Part shown: one piece after another, positions 10,991 to 22,800 of the stretch | How the letters are laid out: each line of letters opens with the position of its first letter | Numbering within the stretch: position 1 is the first letter of the stretch | The notes under the pieces: model-generated | Databases searched by the model: none | Told to the model about the DNA's origin: nothing | What the model saw: the letters and a program-made list of their open reading frames with translations, nothing else | Made by a program: the position numbers and the translations under genes | NCBI GenBank assembly: GCA_037178975.1 | Contig: JASJZH010000004.1 | Span: 10,788,001-10,852,000, forward strand | Length of the DNA: 64,000 nucleotides | Source of the DNA: Oscheius tipulae | Lineage: Eukaryota; Nematoda; Chromadorea; Rhabditida; Rhabditidae | Direction: 5' to 3'

Positions 10991-11170
10991 CAATAAGTGG
11001 AGAATAGAGAAAACAAGAGTCTCTCTGACTCTTTCTGTAGCAGAGACAGAGACTGTGTGTGCGTTTGTGACACTTTAGAAGAACAGACCAGACCCAATGC
11101 TCCACTGGTCCTGCTCTCCCACACAAAGATTCATTGAGACGTTCCAATAAAAGGGCCGTCGAGCAGCTCC

Positions 11171-11356
11171 ATGCGTCTTTTCGCCTTGGTAGAGCTCACT
11201 CTTCTCCTGACCAAATCACTTCAGATTCTTGTCTTCATGCTGATCGGCATGGTCCAGGCGGGACAGCAGTGCATTTCTGATGCTCAATGCATGGAGAAGA
11301 TGAGACCGGACTACAGGTGTTTTTTAGTTAACGAAGCTCACCACTTATTCAATTGA
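11171..11356 (+). CDS. possible small secreted cysteine protein
   Basis: A 61-codon ORF from ATG to stop with a hydrophobic N-terminus (LTLLLTKSLQILVFMLIGM) followed by three cysteines in QQCISDAQCMEKMRPDYRC, a spacing seen in many small secreted nematode proteins. A splice donor-like gtg falls right after the TACAG of this motif, so the true 3' end may differ. No family match can be claimed. It sits 200 bp upstream of LGIC-2 on the same strand. Confidence 0.35.
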   Translation: MRLFALVELTLLLTKSLQILVFMLIGMVQAGQQCISDAQCMEKMRPDYRCFLVNEAHHLFN

Positions 11357-11562
11357 TGTCGGTGGTGGTGTTTTATGATGATCGGAAATATACTTTTGCG
11401 CAACTTTGACACGAATGACACATACCAGTTTCTCTAGCTCAAATTTGTGAGCTCTATTCAGAAATAACCTTTTTTAGTCAGCCCACCTATTATTGACACA
11501 CCTCTCTCTCTTGAACCCTACTTCAATTTCATTTCATCTGTCGGCCCCTATTGCCGTGTCAA

Positions 11563-13209
11563 ATGTTCCTTCTCTTGCTTCGACTACTTCCGCTAGTCTG
11601 GAGTTTCTCTTCCAGTGACAGGGAATCAGTGGCTGGTCAATACTATAATATTACGGGACGACTGTATGATGATCTCTTCAGTCGGTATAATAAGAATTTG
11701 CCTGCGGTTTATCCGGCTGGTGAGTCGAGACAGAGACAGACAAATCGGCTCATTTCCAGACAAGAACGAGTGGGCCTTTCGACCCGTTTTCGTCAACACC
11801 ACCCTTAAATACTGTAAAATCTTGGCGATAGACCAAGCCAAGCAGACAGCTACCATGATCATCGACTATCAAACAGAATGGCTTGATCCGAGACTCAAAT
11901 GGAATCCAGCCAACTACAGTGATATCAGGGCGTTTACGGTGGCGAAAGAGGACACAGTTTGGCTGCCAGATGCCCTCCCTTTCGATACGTGAGCAGACAT
12001 TTAGAATGCAAAAAGATGTAGTTTCCAGATTAGAGTTCCAGGACACCTTGCCAGAAGATTTGCAGACAGTCGAGGTCAGAAAGTCTGCTGTACGACCTCA
12101 AAATGTTATTGCAGATCTACAGCGAGGGTCTTGTGTTGTACTACAGAACAACTGTGACTGAGTTCATATGCAGGCTGAAGGTAATTCTGGGGGGGCAAAT
12201 CGAGGGGTGTTTGAAAACGTAGAGTTGTAGGAGAATCCTCTGTCCAGTTCATAGACTCGACAATTAGACAGCTAGGTAGTCGTGACCCGATCCTTTACAT
12301 CATAGACGTTGCAGAACTTTTAGAAGCGACAGACTCAACAGCTAGAGCTATCGTGCTCTTGAGCCATTAGTTTATATATTTAGCTCAACAAGTTCCCATT
12401 CGACACCCAAGTCTGCGAGCTTCAGCTAAGTTCCTTCGCTTTTCCCTCCAGTGAAATGAGCATAACTGGCCTGATAAGTAACGAAGTCCACAACAAAACT
12501 GCATCAAGTGTAAGCTTCATTCTTTACCTTCGACTACACCTTTCAGGGAAACGGAGAATGGACTCTTCTGAAAATAGAAGCTGAGAATAGGGCTCTTACT
12601 GGAGAGTACGGGGCAAATTTTTCGATTCCTGTATTTTCTTTCACATTGAAACGGAGCACCACCTACTACGTAGTCATGATGATTGTCCCATCGTTCATTA
12701 TGACCTTTCTAGCCATTTTGGGACTCTTTTGGGAAGAGGTCCATGCTGGTTGCTATATGGAAAATGTAAGTTACTGTTACTATATTATCCGAAAGCAAAG
12801 TTTAGCTGAACTTGGGCTTTGCCGCCATCCTCGCGATGATGTTTGTCCTACAAATGGTGACACAGGATATGCCGAAAATTAATGAAACAGACAGACTTTG
12901 TAGGGCAGTTTGAAAAAAATAGAATTCCAGCTTTTCAGCTTGCTATTTAATGGCAAATCTCGGACTGATTACATTGGCTAGTCTACTGGTAATGGTTATG
13001 GGGAAAGTCAATAAGAGGACTAGTAATTGGGAGAAGAAGGCAGAGTGAGTGACAGAGACACAGAGACATATCAAAATTGCAGATCCAAAGGCTGGTCCTA
13101 CTGCAGCCGAACAGCTTGGAAAGTCCTCATACCCAGATATTTCCACGTGGCTGCTCTTCTAGTCTTTGGCAGTCTCTGTCTACTCAACTTTGTCATCCTC
13201 GTTGGATAG
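11563..13209 (+). CDS. Cys-loop ligand-gated channel subunit, nAChR/ACR-like (LGIC-2)
   Basis: Predicted plasma-membrane channel subunit. A signal peptide (MFLLLLRLLPLVWS) is followed by a ligand-binding domain with WLDPRLKWNPANYSDI, DTVWLPDALPFDT and a Cys loop in which C-RLKLNKFPFDTQV-C has exactly 13 residues between cysteines. The pore half shows TM1 (KRSTTYYVVMMIVPSFIMTF), then YMEN followed by TM2 LNLGFAAILAMMFVLQM, ending TQDMPK. A glutamate sits at the -1' position, which in this family favours cation selectivity. TM3 runs YLMANLGLITLASLLVMVMG and TM4 ends in FVILVG at the stop. It is a close paralogue of LGIC-3 and LGIC-4, with the same intron between EN and LNLGF. The ligand is unknown. 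Confidence 0.85.
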
Positions 13210-13418
13210 AGCATAAATATAAAGTTTCTATTCCCAAAAAATAGATGCACAACTAATGACATAATAATAAAAGAACTAAGATTATTTTGTGTTATGCTAC
13301 AAGCTCCATTCGGGATGAGTCTTTATCACAAAAGAGCTAAATAAACATATTAGATGCTGTCTAGAATATTGACGGCAGCTGTAGGGCAAGCGAGAACATT
13401 TTTCTCTTGACAAGATAG

Positions 13419-13625
13419 TTAACATTGGGACGGGCGGACATTTGTGATCAGAGGATAGTAGATGGACCTGTTAAAACCGTTGAAGTCTTTGAAATAGAAA
13501 ATTCGAAAGTAAAGCTGACAATATAGGGTTGGCTTATCTGTCAAAGCTCCTGTATAAGCACAAATAGTGTCTACTTTGGCATGTAGACATAAAAAAATGC
13601 AAACCCCACCGGCAAGCGGAGCCAT
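13419..13625 (-). CDS. possible small secreted protein
   Basis: A 68-codon uninterrupted ORF (MAPLAGGVCIFLCLHAKVDT start, ending VRPSQC) with a signal-peptide-like N-terminus and cysteines spread through an aromatic-rich mature part. It lies in the 580-bp gap between LGIC-2 and the acyltransferase gene. Without a homologue this may be a chance ORF. Confidence 0.25.
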   Translation of the reverse strand: MAPLAGGVCIFLCLHAKVDTICAYTGALTDKPTLYCQLYFRIFYFKDFNGFNRSIYYPLITNVRPSQC

Positions 13626-13790
13626 CTTCACAGTGACAATTCCCCTAGCGTATATTCAGCCGGCCCTATCAACAGGACAAAGTGCGTGGAATGGAATCGA
13701 ACGAACTAATGAGTCTGTTGGCATTTCCCTGGTTACGTCTGCTTTATCCAGTTTATCCCCTCTTCTTAAATAATACTTTTCCAGAGTAAA

Positions 13791-16700
13791 ATGAAGAGGT
13801 ATGACCTCCAGGCCATTAGAGGTGTCGCCATCCTTCTGGTTCTTCTATTTCATATTCAGCCAAAACTTTTTCCTCTAGGATTTGTCGGAGTCGACATGTA
13901 AGTTACATAGTTGCTGACTACAGTTTACAGGTTTTTCGTTCTGTCCGGATTCCTCATGACTACCATTCTGTCCAAGAACTCACTCTCTGTTAGTCAACTG
14001 AAAGACTTCTATACCAGAAGATTCAAAAGGATCGTCCCCTTGATGCATATAATTCTGACAGGAGTCTATATTGGTAACAGTCAACTGGTATCACTGTACT
14101 CTTCCAGGTCTCTCGTTTCTGCTCTTTGGTGTGGACAAGGATCAGTTGAAGACAGACTTACAATGGAGTCTCGGCTTCGTATCCAATGTCCAGCCCTTGT
14201 TTGAGACTCTCGGATATTGGGATCAGGTGTGAGTACATGCTAGACAACTGATCAATGTGATGATAGGTCGTCTCCTTCCGATTTCTGGTACATTGCTGGT
14301 CGCTGGGAGTTGAGATCCAGTTCTATGTCATAGCTCCCTTCATCATTCAGGGAACGAATCTTTTGAGTCCGGTCAAGCGGTATGTGACCAATTCGAGCCG
14401 TAAAGCGTGAGCTTTCAGAAGAGTAACCCTTCTTCTGATCATGGCCTGTTCTCTGATTTTTCAACTAGTGACCCCGGATAAGATCTCCTACAGTCTCCTA
14501 CCCAGTCGGATCTGGCAGTTTCTAGTCGGAACTCTCTGCTATGAGCCTCGATACGAAGGCTATAAATCGCTGGAAGAGCACAGAGCTTTATTGGATCAGG
14601 AGAAAGGAGAAGAATGTGAGATTTCCACCAACCGTTCTGTGCATCATAGCTACATAAACCATAAAAAGAGCACAATGATCTTAGTGAGGCGGTACGGGAG
14701 AGAATCGGGAAGCTTCTTTGGGTTCTGAGGGAAAGGTTGCCTGGCGAGATGGTACGAGATATATTTGAGGCGATACAGGATCCGCTTATTGGCAGGACAG
14801 GCGCGAATTTGTCTAGCTGCAGAGTCAACTCGGACCGGGAACTGTCTAGTCCGCGAGATGGTGCAATTGGGACAATGTCTAGAGAGAGTACGAGCGAGAC
14901 TAATAAAAGATTTCAGTTCAAGAAAAAGAGACCACTCCCTGGCTAAATCAGTTCTCCGAGCCTTCAATGTTGTTCGTCTGCGTACTGGTCTTCCTCAATC
15001 CACCCTTCGTTTACCAATCTGTCATGAGGTGTCGTACCCTTTCTTTTTCAGCCACAAGATCATTTCAGGATTCTCGGGACCTTGGTTGTCGGCTACCTGA
15101 TCTCTTATCCTCAAACTCTCAGTCAATCCTTCCTCTCCTCCCGGTTCCTCGTCTACATTGGAGATATCTCTTATGTGATGTACCTGGTCCACTGGCCGAT
15201 CATCGTGGCGGCCAAATATATGATGGACAAGCAGGATATCGATGCCATGCGTAGATCTCAGTCATTTATGTATTGGCAAAACCTTTTCAGACAGTCTAAT
15301 ACTTTTCCTGGTCATCCTCCTACTTACTGTCCTTCTCCATCATTCGATTGAGGTACCCCTTCACTTTCTCCTCTAAAATGACTTCAGAATTTTCTGTTGA
15401 AATGTTCACTTCTGTTCGTCACAGTCATCTCTGTCTGCTGTCTCTCTTTCCTGTTCCTGACCTTCCCATTCTACGATCAGTGCTGCTCGTTGAGGACGTC
15501 AGAGACTACCAGTAGCAGTGAGTATCAGGACCTTTTAAAAAGGGTCCGGTTGCGCACAAACTCTTACCCATAGGCGTCAATACGTAGCTGTTTTTGAAAT
15601 CTTCTTGCGTATCGTAACATACGGTTGAGTTGGCACGCTGGGTTTCGTCATTCCGTGCTCTCAGATGAACATCACGGATTGGCCCTCAATCCTAGTTGTT
15701 GGTTTTTCAATTTCGTAGCAACTTGGGTTTCATTCTTGATATTTTGATGATACATAGCACTCCTTTTCCAAATTTAATAAAGTTCAGTAATTGCCTCATT
15801 GTTAGGGTACTCCATAATATCTAATTACTGTACCTAGAACATTTACTTACTACAAAATCGTTCTTTAGAAATACGGTTACTTTTCAGTCACACTAATTAC
15901 TACAATTTAGTTGACTTGCAGAATAGGGTGTACCATGTATCATCAAAATACCAAAATTCAAAAATGTCTATCGGGTTTTTAAGGGTGTGAGAGGGCGGCG
16001 AAGCTGGTAGATGAGGCAAAAGTGTTGATAGTTTTGTCACCTTTTGTCAATTTTTAGACATCTCTGAAGCCATCAAATGGAACGAGAGGGAGAGTCGAGT
16101 AGTCTACTTCAAGATCCCCTGCCAGAGAGACATTCAAGCAGAGAAATGGACTCACTACCATGAGATTCCACCCATGCGATGCATCGCTGTAAGTTCAGAC
16201 AGGAACTATACAGTTTGAATAACAGTACGGAGAAGGAAAGGCCAAGATCATGATCATGGGCAACTCAATGGCCTACAGGGCCTTCCCTCTGATCGCCAAG
16301 GTCTTGAAAGGCCGATTCAAGGAACTTCGTCTCTACAGTCGAAGCAGTAAGTCGCATTTCGGATCCCGTCACAATCTTCAGCTCGACCCCCTCTCACCGA
16401 CTTCGACCCAAAATGGACCAATGCCACTCATATTGTCGTAGACAATATGCGGCCGGACATCCTTTGGAACATTCACGTTCTGCAGTAAAATTTTTCAACC
16501 TGTCTTTGAACCCGAACCCCGTTTAGGGACCGATACGTGACCTCCTTCAATGAAAGCAACAAGGACTCTGACCTGGCCTACAGGGAAATCGAGCACAACC
16601 TCAGCTTTTACAAGTATGTTGGCTCGAAAACCTCTGTACTCTAAGTTCAGGGAGCGGACGAAGGTCTTTCTCATCGACCTGCCGTTCTACTGGGTCAACA

Positions 16701-17128
16701 TGGCTGTAGCCTATGAGATGGTCAAGAGGTTAAAGAACAATTGGCCGCTGGATAACATGAAAGTCCCAGAAAAGGTAGTCATTTTTGGCTGCACATCAAC
16801 TTCTATTTATTGGTGTCGATACCCAGCTCTTGAAGTTGGAGCTTTTTTGTTATTCGGATAAGGATACTGTTGTACCAAAAGTGTTAAGGAAGTGTTCGAG
16901 CAGCAGAAGTACCACCGACAGAGGATCCTGGCAGTTCCCTGTGAGAAGTGTGTCTATCTGGACGTGGAGAGTCGAATGGTCGAACATGGCTACTACTGGT
17001 ACTATAACAGAAACAACTTCCATGCGTATACCAAAGACGGGCAGCATTTCACGTGGGACATGCTTGACAGGTTGGAGCCATTGTACCAGAAGTCTATAGA
17101 CGAAGCTTTGAAGAAGATTGAAGTGTAG
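13791..17128 (+). CDS. acyltransferase-3 membrane protein with C-terminal SGNH-type domain (OAC-like)
   Basis: Predicted multi-pass O-acyltransferase. The N-terminal acyltransferase_3 domain opens MKRYDLQAIRGVAILLVLLF with the catalytic-type histidine next (FHIQPKLFPLGFVGVD), then MFFVLSGFLMTTILSK, LKDFYTRRFKRIVPL, WSLGVEIQFYVIAPFI, and later SSRFLVYIGDISYVMYLVHW. After an intron of about 0.5 kb comes an extracellular SGNH-hydrolase-like part: MIMGNSMAYRAF (GNS block), DNMRPDILWN, FLIDLPFYWVNMA, and a C-terminal NFHAYTKDGQHFTW with the D-x2-H pair. This arrangement matches the nematode OAC family. Exon borders between 14590 and 15060 are not resolved. Its substrate is unknown. Confidence 0.85.
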
Positions 17129-18054
17129 ATAGTTGTACAAGTAGAGTAAATATGCACAGTATTCTTTTCTGTCTATTCTAGTTCTTTCGACATAGCTGAT
17201 TTCATGAAACCCTCTCAATTTCTGGTGTCACACAGGATTCCAGCCAACGGAGTTGATAGAGTCAGAAGAAAACTGTTAAATTTCCCAAGTCAAACGATTT
17301 GTTCTTTCAACTCCAGCGAGCCAAGCGACTTCAAAAAGGTTCAAGAATTCAAAAACACAGGTTCTGCCTGAAAAAAGAGTGAGCCTGTCTAACTGAGGAG
17401 GGGTGGCACAGATCTATTTATTCATCACTGGAGATGCTTACAAATGAGCACACAATTAGGCTCTTTAGATTAGATGTCTAACTGCCGCTGATCTTGATGT
17501 TGGGCACCTTCCCATCATGACAAGTTTTCAGATCCCATGATGTATTAATCAGGTTTCCTTAGGCAAGAATTTAAGTGTGCGATAAGTTTCCTGCATTTCA
17601 AACCCTTCGGACTCCAGTCGCTACAAATTTTACTACACCGCCAAAAGTGTGCCGTTTATATCACAGATCAGGTTCATTTCTCTATCGGCTAATTGACTGC
17701 CCAATTTTTATCATACAGCATTAAAAGTCAACATCGTTCGTCTAAATTACCTCCAGTTTCGAATTTTCACCTCGACTACAATCCGATTGACCTTTATGTG
17801 CTTTATGTCCTTATCTAATGGTTCCTGTCTCGTCAATAAGCACTCTCTACTGCCTCCAGTTGTTATCAACAAACAATTTTTCTGCTCTTTTAGTTACGTT
17901 GGTTCATTTAAGAGGAAAAGTGTGAGTGACGTCTTGTTTATCACTGCTACAAGCTTATCTTCCTGGCTGTCTACACGACGCCAGGAAGGCACTCACTGTT
18001 GACCACTTTTCCCATTACAAAAGTTGGTTTTTTTTTATTCTTCTTTTAATAGTT
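17129..18054. other. gene-free stretch
   Basis: About 0.9 kb between the acyltransferase and a small secreted-peptide gene. I see no convincing exon, RNA gene or repeat on either strand. Confidence 0.4.
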
Positions 18055-18251
18055 TCATTCTGCATTGTACTGTTCACGACAGGCAATTCTCCTTGTGTAG
18101 TCTGTGGAGCCCTGCTCCATCATTATTTTTGGCTCGGGATGGTCGCGGATTTCGCGCTAAAATGGGGAGTTGAGTAAGACGGGGGTAGCACCTTGAAAAT
18201 GCCCGCGGAAACCACTAGAATTGTGGCAAATAAGAGGAATAAGAGACGCAT
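18055..18251 (-). CDS. small secreted peptide, 53 aa
   Basis: Two exons, 18251-18192 and 18156-18055, split by a 35-nt gt...ttttag intron in phase 0. The first encodes a clean signal peptide (MRLLFLLFATILVVSA) plus GIFK; the second begins REIRDHPEPK and ends CREQYNAE. Splicing places K and R together, a possible dibasic processing site. A TATTTATA box (18284-18291, minus strand) lies about 35 bp before the ATG. No homologue is recognised; it could be a neuropeptide-like or effector-type peptide. Confidence 0.5.
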
Positions 18252-18548
18252 TGTGGAAGTTTTAGGAGTAAACGTGGTGAGGGTATAAATAGGGGAAACC
18301 TGAAACCTGTCTTGGCAACTCTCTTTCTCCAATTTTGCGACCAACATCTTGTTTATCAATAACAGAAGTGGCGGGTATGTGTTCGTCAGCTGTTTTTGAG
18401 ACCTGGGTTTTGATCGACAGAGACAGAAAGGGAGGTACAGAGAGAGACCAATTTGTATCCTTGTAACACCAAAGATCCTAACCTTTAACAGCTCCTCTTA
18501 TTGACACGGCCTTCAATTTCATCGCCTCGCCATAGCCTTTCTCATAAA

Positions 18549-19993
18549 ATGCTCCTGCTCTTCAGCTCTCTTTTTTGTGTAGTCTGGTCACAAACCTTTA
18601 ACGCAGCAAATGACCAAGACATCTTTGAAAACTACCTAGCGACCGCCAACCGACTGATGGACACGATTTTTAAGAGTTACAAGAAACAACTTCCAGCGGC
18701 TTACTATTCAAGTTTGTTGCTTCCCTACCATATGTTTGATTTTTAGCTGATAATAACCTTCCTCCTCGTCAGCTGAAAGTCAATGCAACTTTGGTATACT
18801 GTAAAGTTGTAGCGATAGACCAAGCTCAGCAGAGTGCCACAATGCTTCTGGATTTTATCTTCGTATTTTTTTAGCAATATGCCTATTACCGCCTGTTTCC
18901 AGAAATGGACAGACCCTCGGCTGAAGTGGAATCCTTCGGACTATGGAGGCTTGAAGACTATTCCAATGTCACGAGACACGATTTGGCAACCGGATACCAT
19001 ACCTTTTGACACGTAATTGGTTCACTGTTTCTATGTCTCGCTGTCTCCCTGACCTCGTGGTTACAATATTATTTTCCAGAATTTCGTTCCGGGACATCCT
19101 ACCAGATGACCAGAAGTATCTCGACGTCTGGTACAATGGTGATGTCAGTTACTATGAGACCACAGCTATAGAGTTCGTCTGTCAGTTGAAGGTAGTCGAT
19201 TAGCACAGGCCAATAAACGTAAATTTAGATGAACAAGTTCCCCTTCGATACACAGACCTGTGAACTCCAGTTGACTTCCTACAGCTTCGCGCAGACCGAC
19301 CTCATGGTGAAGGGATTCATCAAGATCACCGATGAGAACAAGAAGGATTCTGTAAGTCTCCCTGCCTGTCTCTGTCTCCCAGTGACTCTCCTCCATTTTA
19401 GGGTAACGGCGAGTGGTCCGTCCTCAACATTTCCGTCCACGACAGTATAATGCTCACCAGCTACGAGCCCTTCTCCTCCCCTGTCTTCCAGTTCACAATG
19501 AAACGAAGTACCACCTACTATGTCCTGATGATGATCATCCCCTCCTTCATTCTCACCTTCCTCTGTGTCTTAGGTCTCTTCTGGGAAATTGCCGACTCTG
19601 ACTACTTACAAAATGTCAGCGTTTCAAGTTTATATCCCACGAAATGTGTTTAGCTGAACCTGGGCTACGCCGCAGTCCTGGCCATGCTGTTTGTTCTGCA
19701 GATGGTGACGCAGGACATGCCAAAAATCAGCAGCTCCAACAAATTATGTGGATGTGGCAGCTATTTTTGACCGAAATTTTACTTTAGCCACTTACCTTAT
19801 AGCCAACTTGGCTATAATAACAGTGGCCTCCATCGTGGTCATGTTCATGGCCAAGTTCAGCAAGATGATGGACATTGACAAGACGAAGGGACTCGAGAGT
19901 ATCAAGGACATCTTTCAGAAGAGACCCAATCTCATTCTGATGATGATTTTCAGTGCGGCAGTGATCACGAACTTTGTCATTCTAGTAGGGTGA
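18549..19993 (+). CDS. Cys-loop ligand-gated channel subunit, nAChR/ACR-like (LGIC-3)
   Basis: Same architecture as LGIC-2. Signal peptide (MLLLFSSLFCVVWSQ), WTDPRLKWNPSDYGGL, DTIWQPDTIPFDT, RISFRDILPDDQKYLDVWY, then a Cys loop C-QLKMNKFPFDTQT-C with 13-residue spacing. TM1 is KRSTTYYVLMMIIPSFIL, TM2 LNLGYAAVLAMLFVLQMV, TM3 YLIANLAIITVASIVVMFM, and TM4 LILMMIFSAAVITNFVILVG at the C-terminus. The residue before TM2 is Gln (YLQN) where LGIC-2 and LGIC-4 have Glu, which could alter ion selectivity or mark a structural subunit. The TM3-TM4 loop is short. It lies between a tiny secreted-peptide gene and a lipase, on the same strand as LGIC-2 and opposite LGIC-4. Confidence 0.86.
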
Positions 19994-20910
19994 TGAATAA
20001 ATTTGTACAGAAAGATTGATAGAAAGAGAGATAGAGAGACAGAAAGAAACAGAAACAGAAAGGCAAAGAGATAGAGTAATAGAGAGATGAGAGGGCTGAT
20101 TTATGGATGTGACGAAGTGGGACTGTTGAAAAGTACTGGTTGCCTATGAACGAGATAGAATGCTCGATCGATCATGTGTGATCACAACACGAAAACGGTC
20201 GAATCGATGTATGTGAGCAGCCTGAAAATAGGGCATTGTAAGGTACGGTGACAGAGACCGAAAGACAGAAACATGAAAAATCGCAACAAATAGACAACAG
20301 AATTGAAAAAGGCTTATCCTTCTTCTGATAGTCTTACAGTACCCAGATGTTCCAGACTTCGTAACTTCGGTTCATGCGGGTCCATTCTCCTGAAACTTCT
20401 AACAACAACCAAATAGAAAAAAGTGTTTCTACTTCTGTCTCCATCTTTCATAAAGTTTGGACACCGGATCAGAGCACTATCAGTTTTCCCTAGTCCGAAG
20501 GATACCGAGAACTATAACAAACACCGCTGTGGATCCATGAAAGAGCCCAAGGAACCAAGAAGACCGAACCCGGACATACCATCTTTCGACGGCTACTGGC
20601 AAGTGGCGGATTCACGAACAAGAAAAGTAGCGCCATCTCTACTTTCCGCGTTTTTGTCGTGGGGATGGGCCTGAAAATCGGATAGCTTCTGTTCTCGTAG
20701 TTTTAGCCAGTTTTAGTACTGTCGACTTCATGTAGCCTTTCCCCGTTTCTGCCTCTGTCTCTTTCTCTGTCTTCATGGTATGACTCAAATGGTCAATCCA
20801 AACTATAAACATGCTCTTTATCACTTCATTACATCCTGGTCATGAAGTCCATTATCTGAACCCATCCTGCCAAAACTCTAGTCTTATCTTTGGTTCTTTC
20901 GTTAGAGACC
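19994..20910. other. gene-free stretch with satellite
   Basis: Contains GACAGAGA-type degenerate repeat (about 20020-20090) after LGIC-3. A plus-strand open stretch near 20490-20640 is hydrophilic and Pro/Arg-rich but has no start, partner exon or family match, so it is not called. Confidence 0.4.
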
Positions 20911-22337
20911 ATGCTGCTTCTCTCGTTGCTGCTTTTTGCAGCGTTTTTCTCCAGCAATTCAGCAAAAACCTGTCAAAGTTGTCTGTCTGAGGGACGCAAG
21001 CAAGTTTTTCCTTTAAAACAATCTCATATCTTTTTTAGTTGGTGTGTTGACGACAGTTCCTGCCATCTACTTACTGATTCGGGATGTGTGACTTACATAA
21101 AGGTGGGAATGCTACCGAGACAGAGACAAAGACAATCACCGCCCAAAGTAATCAACTCCAGAACTCCCTAAATTGTCCCACTACTCCCCAAGTTGGCTTC
21201 GAGTACACCGATGATTTCGGCAGAAATATAGCCATGCCTATTATCGTGGCAGCTGGAACGGCTGACCCTTTGAGTCCTCCGGGTCCTGAAGAATGCCTGA
21301 AGTAAGAAGTGACTTCTGTACACCAGAAAACTACCATTTCTAGGAACTCCATCCCGACTGCGAAAGTTTCCCAGAAGATTCATGCCAAGTGCTCCGAATA
21401 TGGTCCGGCAAGTAAGTTCGAAGACCTATAAATGATGGACTGTTGGTTCAGATAACACGTGTCACGTCTTCACAGCCTACGACACTACGAAAAAGGCCAT
21501 TATTATCTCGTTCAGAGGGACGGACACGCCTCTGCAACTCTACCAGGAGCTTGAGAGTGAGTTCAAGTGAGTTGTCTCTGTCTCTCTATCTCCCTTTCTC
21601 TCCGTCCTCAGCCCCTCTGACTCTGTCTCTGTGTCTCTGCATCTCAATGTTTTTTTCAGGAAGAAGGAGCCCTTCTTCAACAATGGCTTCATCTTCAAGT
21701 ACTTCTCAGACGCGTACAACATGCTTTGGCAGCAGGGCCTGGAATCCTCTGTCCGAAATCTTAAGTATCTGTACCCGACCTACGAGGTCTGGGTAATGGG
21801 TCACTCGGTCTCTCCGTCTCTCTGTCCCATTCACACTTCCTTTGTTTCAGCTCGGCGGAGCCCTAGCCTCAGTCTGTGCCTCTTACCTGGTCAAACTCGG
21901 ACTTGCCAATGGAGCTACTACAAAGCTGGTCACATTCGGCCAGCCCCGTACAGGCGACAAAGCTTACGCGCAGTGGCACGATGAAAATGTAACAGTACTT
22001 AAGTTTGGTACCTCTCTATTTTCTTAAGTTCCAATACTCGTATCGAGTCGTCCACCACCAGGACATCGTGCCCCATATTCCACCGGATGAGGGCAAAGAC
22101 GAGCCGTGGCACCACCGTTACGAAATCTGGTACAACAACGACATGAGCAAAAACGATACCTGGGTTCTGTGCCCTGAAGATGATGGAAAGTACTGCAGTA
22201 ATTTGCAGGTTCGATATTTTTCAATAGCGTAAACGAGGAGATTACAGAAGGATCTCAGCATTCATGACCACTTGACCTACTTCGTCCAAGATAAGTACAA
22301 GTGGGCTAAGGATGGTTGTCATTTGAATCAATTGTAA
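20911..22337 (+). CDS. secreted class-3 lipase (fungal-lipase-like)
   Basis: Predicted secreted alpha/beta-hydrolase acting on acylglycerols or related lipids. A signal peptide (MLLLSLLLFAAFFSSNSA) is followed by a cysteine-rich start (KTCQSCLSEGRK, then WCVDDSSCHLL). The lipase fold then shows AIIISFRGTD, VWVMGHSLGGALASVCASYL with the GHSLGG nucleophile elbow, LVTFGQPRTGDKAYA, VVHHQDIVPHIPP (Asp of the triad) and SIHDHLTYF (His). An intron falls exactly between GHS and LGG. About nine exons with short introns. It matches the nematode lipase_3 family by order of motifs. Strand and neighbours suggest no operon. Confidence 0.88.
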
Positions 22338-22800
22338 ACTTGTATAAAGAGAATTCTTGCTTCGTAGTCCTATTCTTTAACATCTGAATTGACTGCCTCT
22401 CTTTCTATTGTCTCTATCCCTGTCAGACAACAGTTCCCCTTTAGTCCTTTTCTTTTCCAGGGAACTGTAGTTCTTCATGTCGTCGTTGTCGGTCCAGGCC
22501 TGAAGAACATTCTTGGGCATGATGCCCTCGACAACACGAACTCCCAGAAAAGTGATGTAATTCGGAGTGCAGTTTGGCATTTGACGACTATTCAACTGCG
22601 AAAGCGCTAGTACCTGAACTGAATTTGTATAACGAATACAATCAAATGAAACCATTCACTTTCACTGTAAAGTTTCGCGCTATTTCACAATGCGCGGTTT
22701 TTTTCCCCATAAAGCCGCTCAAAGATCCAGATTTCCCGGAAAAAGAAAAAACTCTCCACTGTTCGAGGTCTGAACCTTTATTTCAAGCCTAGAAACGCTA
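22338..22800. other. convergent intergenic region
   Basis: Between the 3' ends of the lipase (plus) and LGIC-4 (minus). Only UTR-like sequence is seen. Confidence 0.4.
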
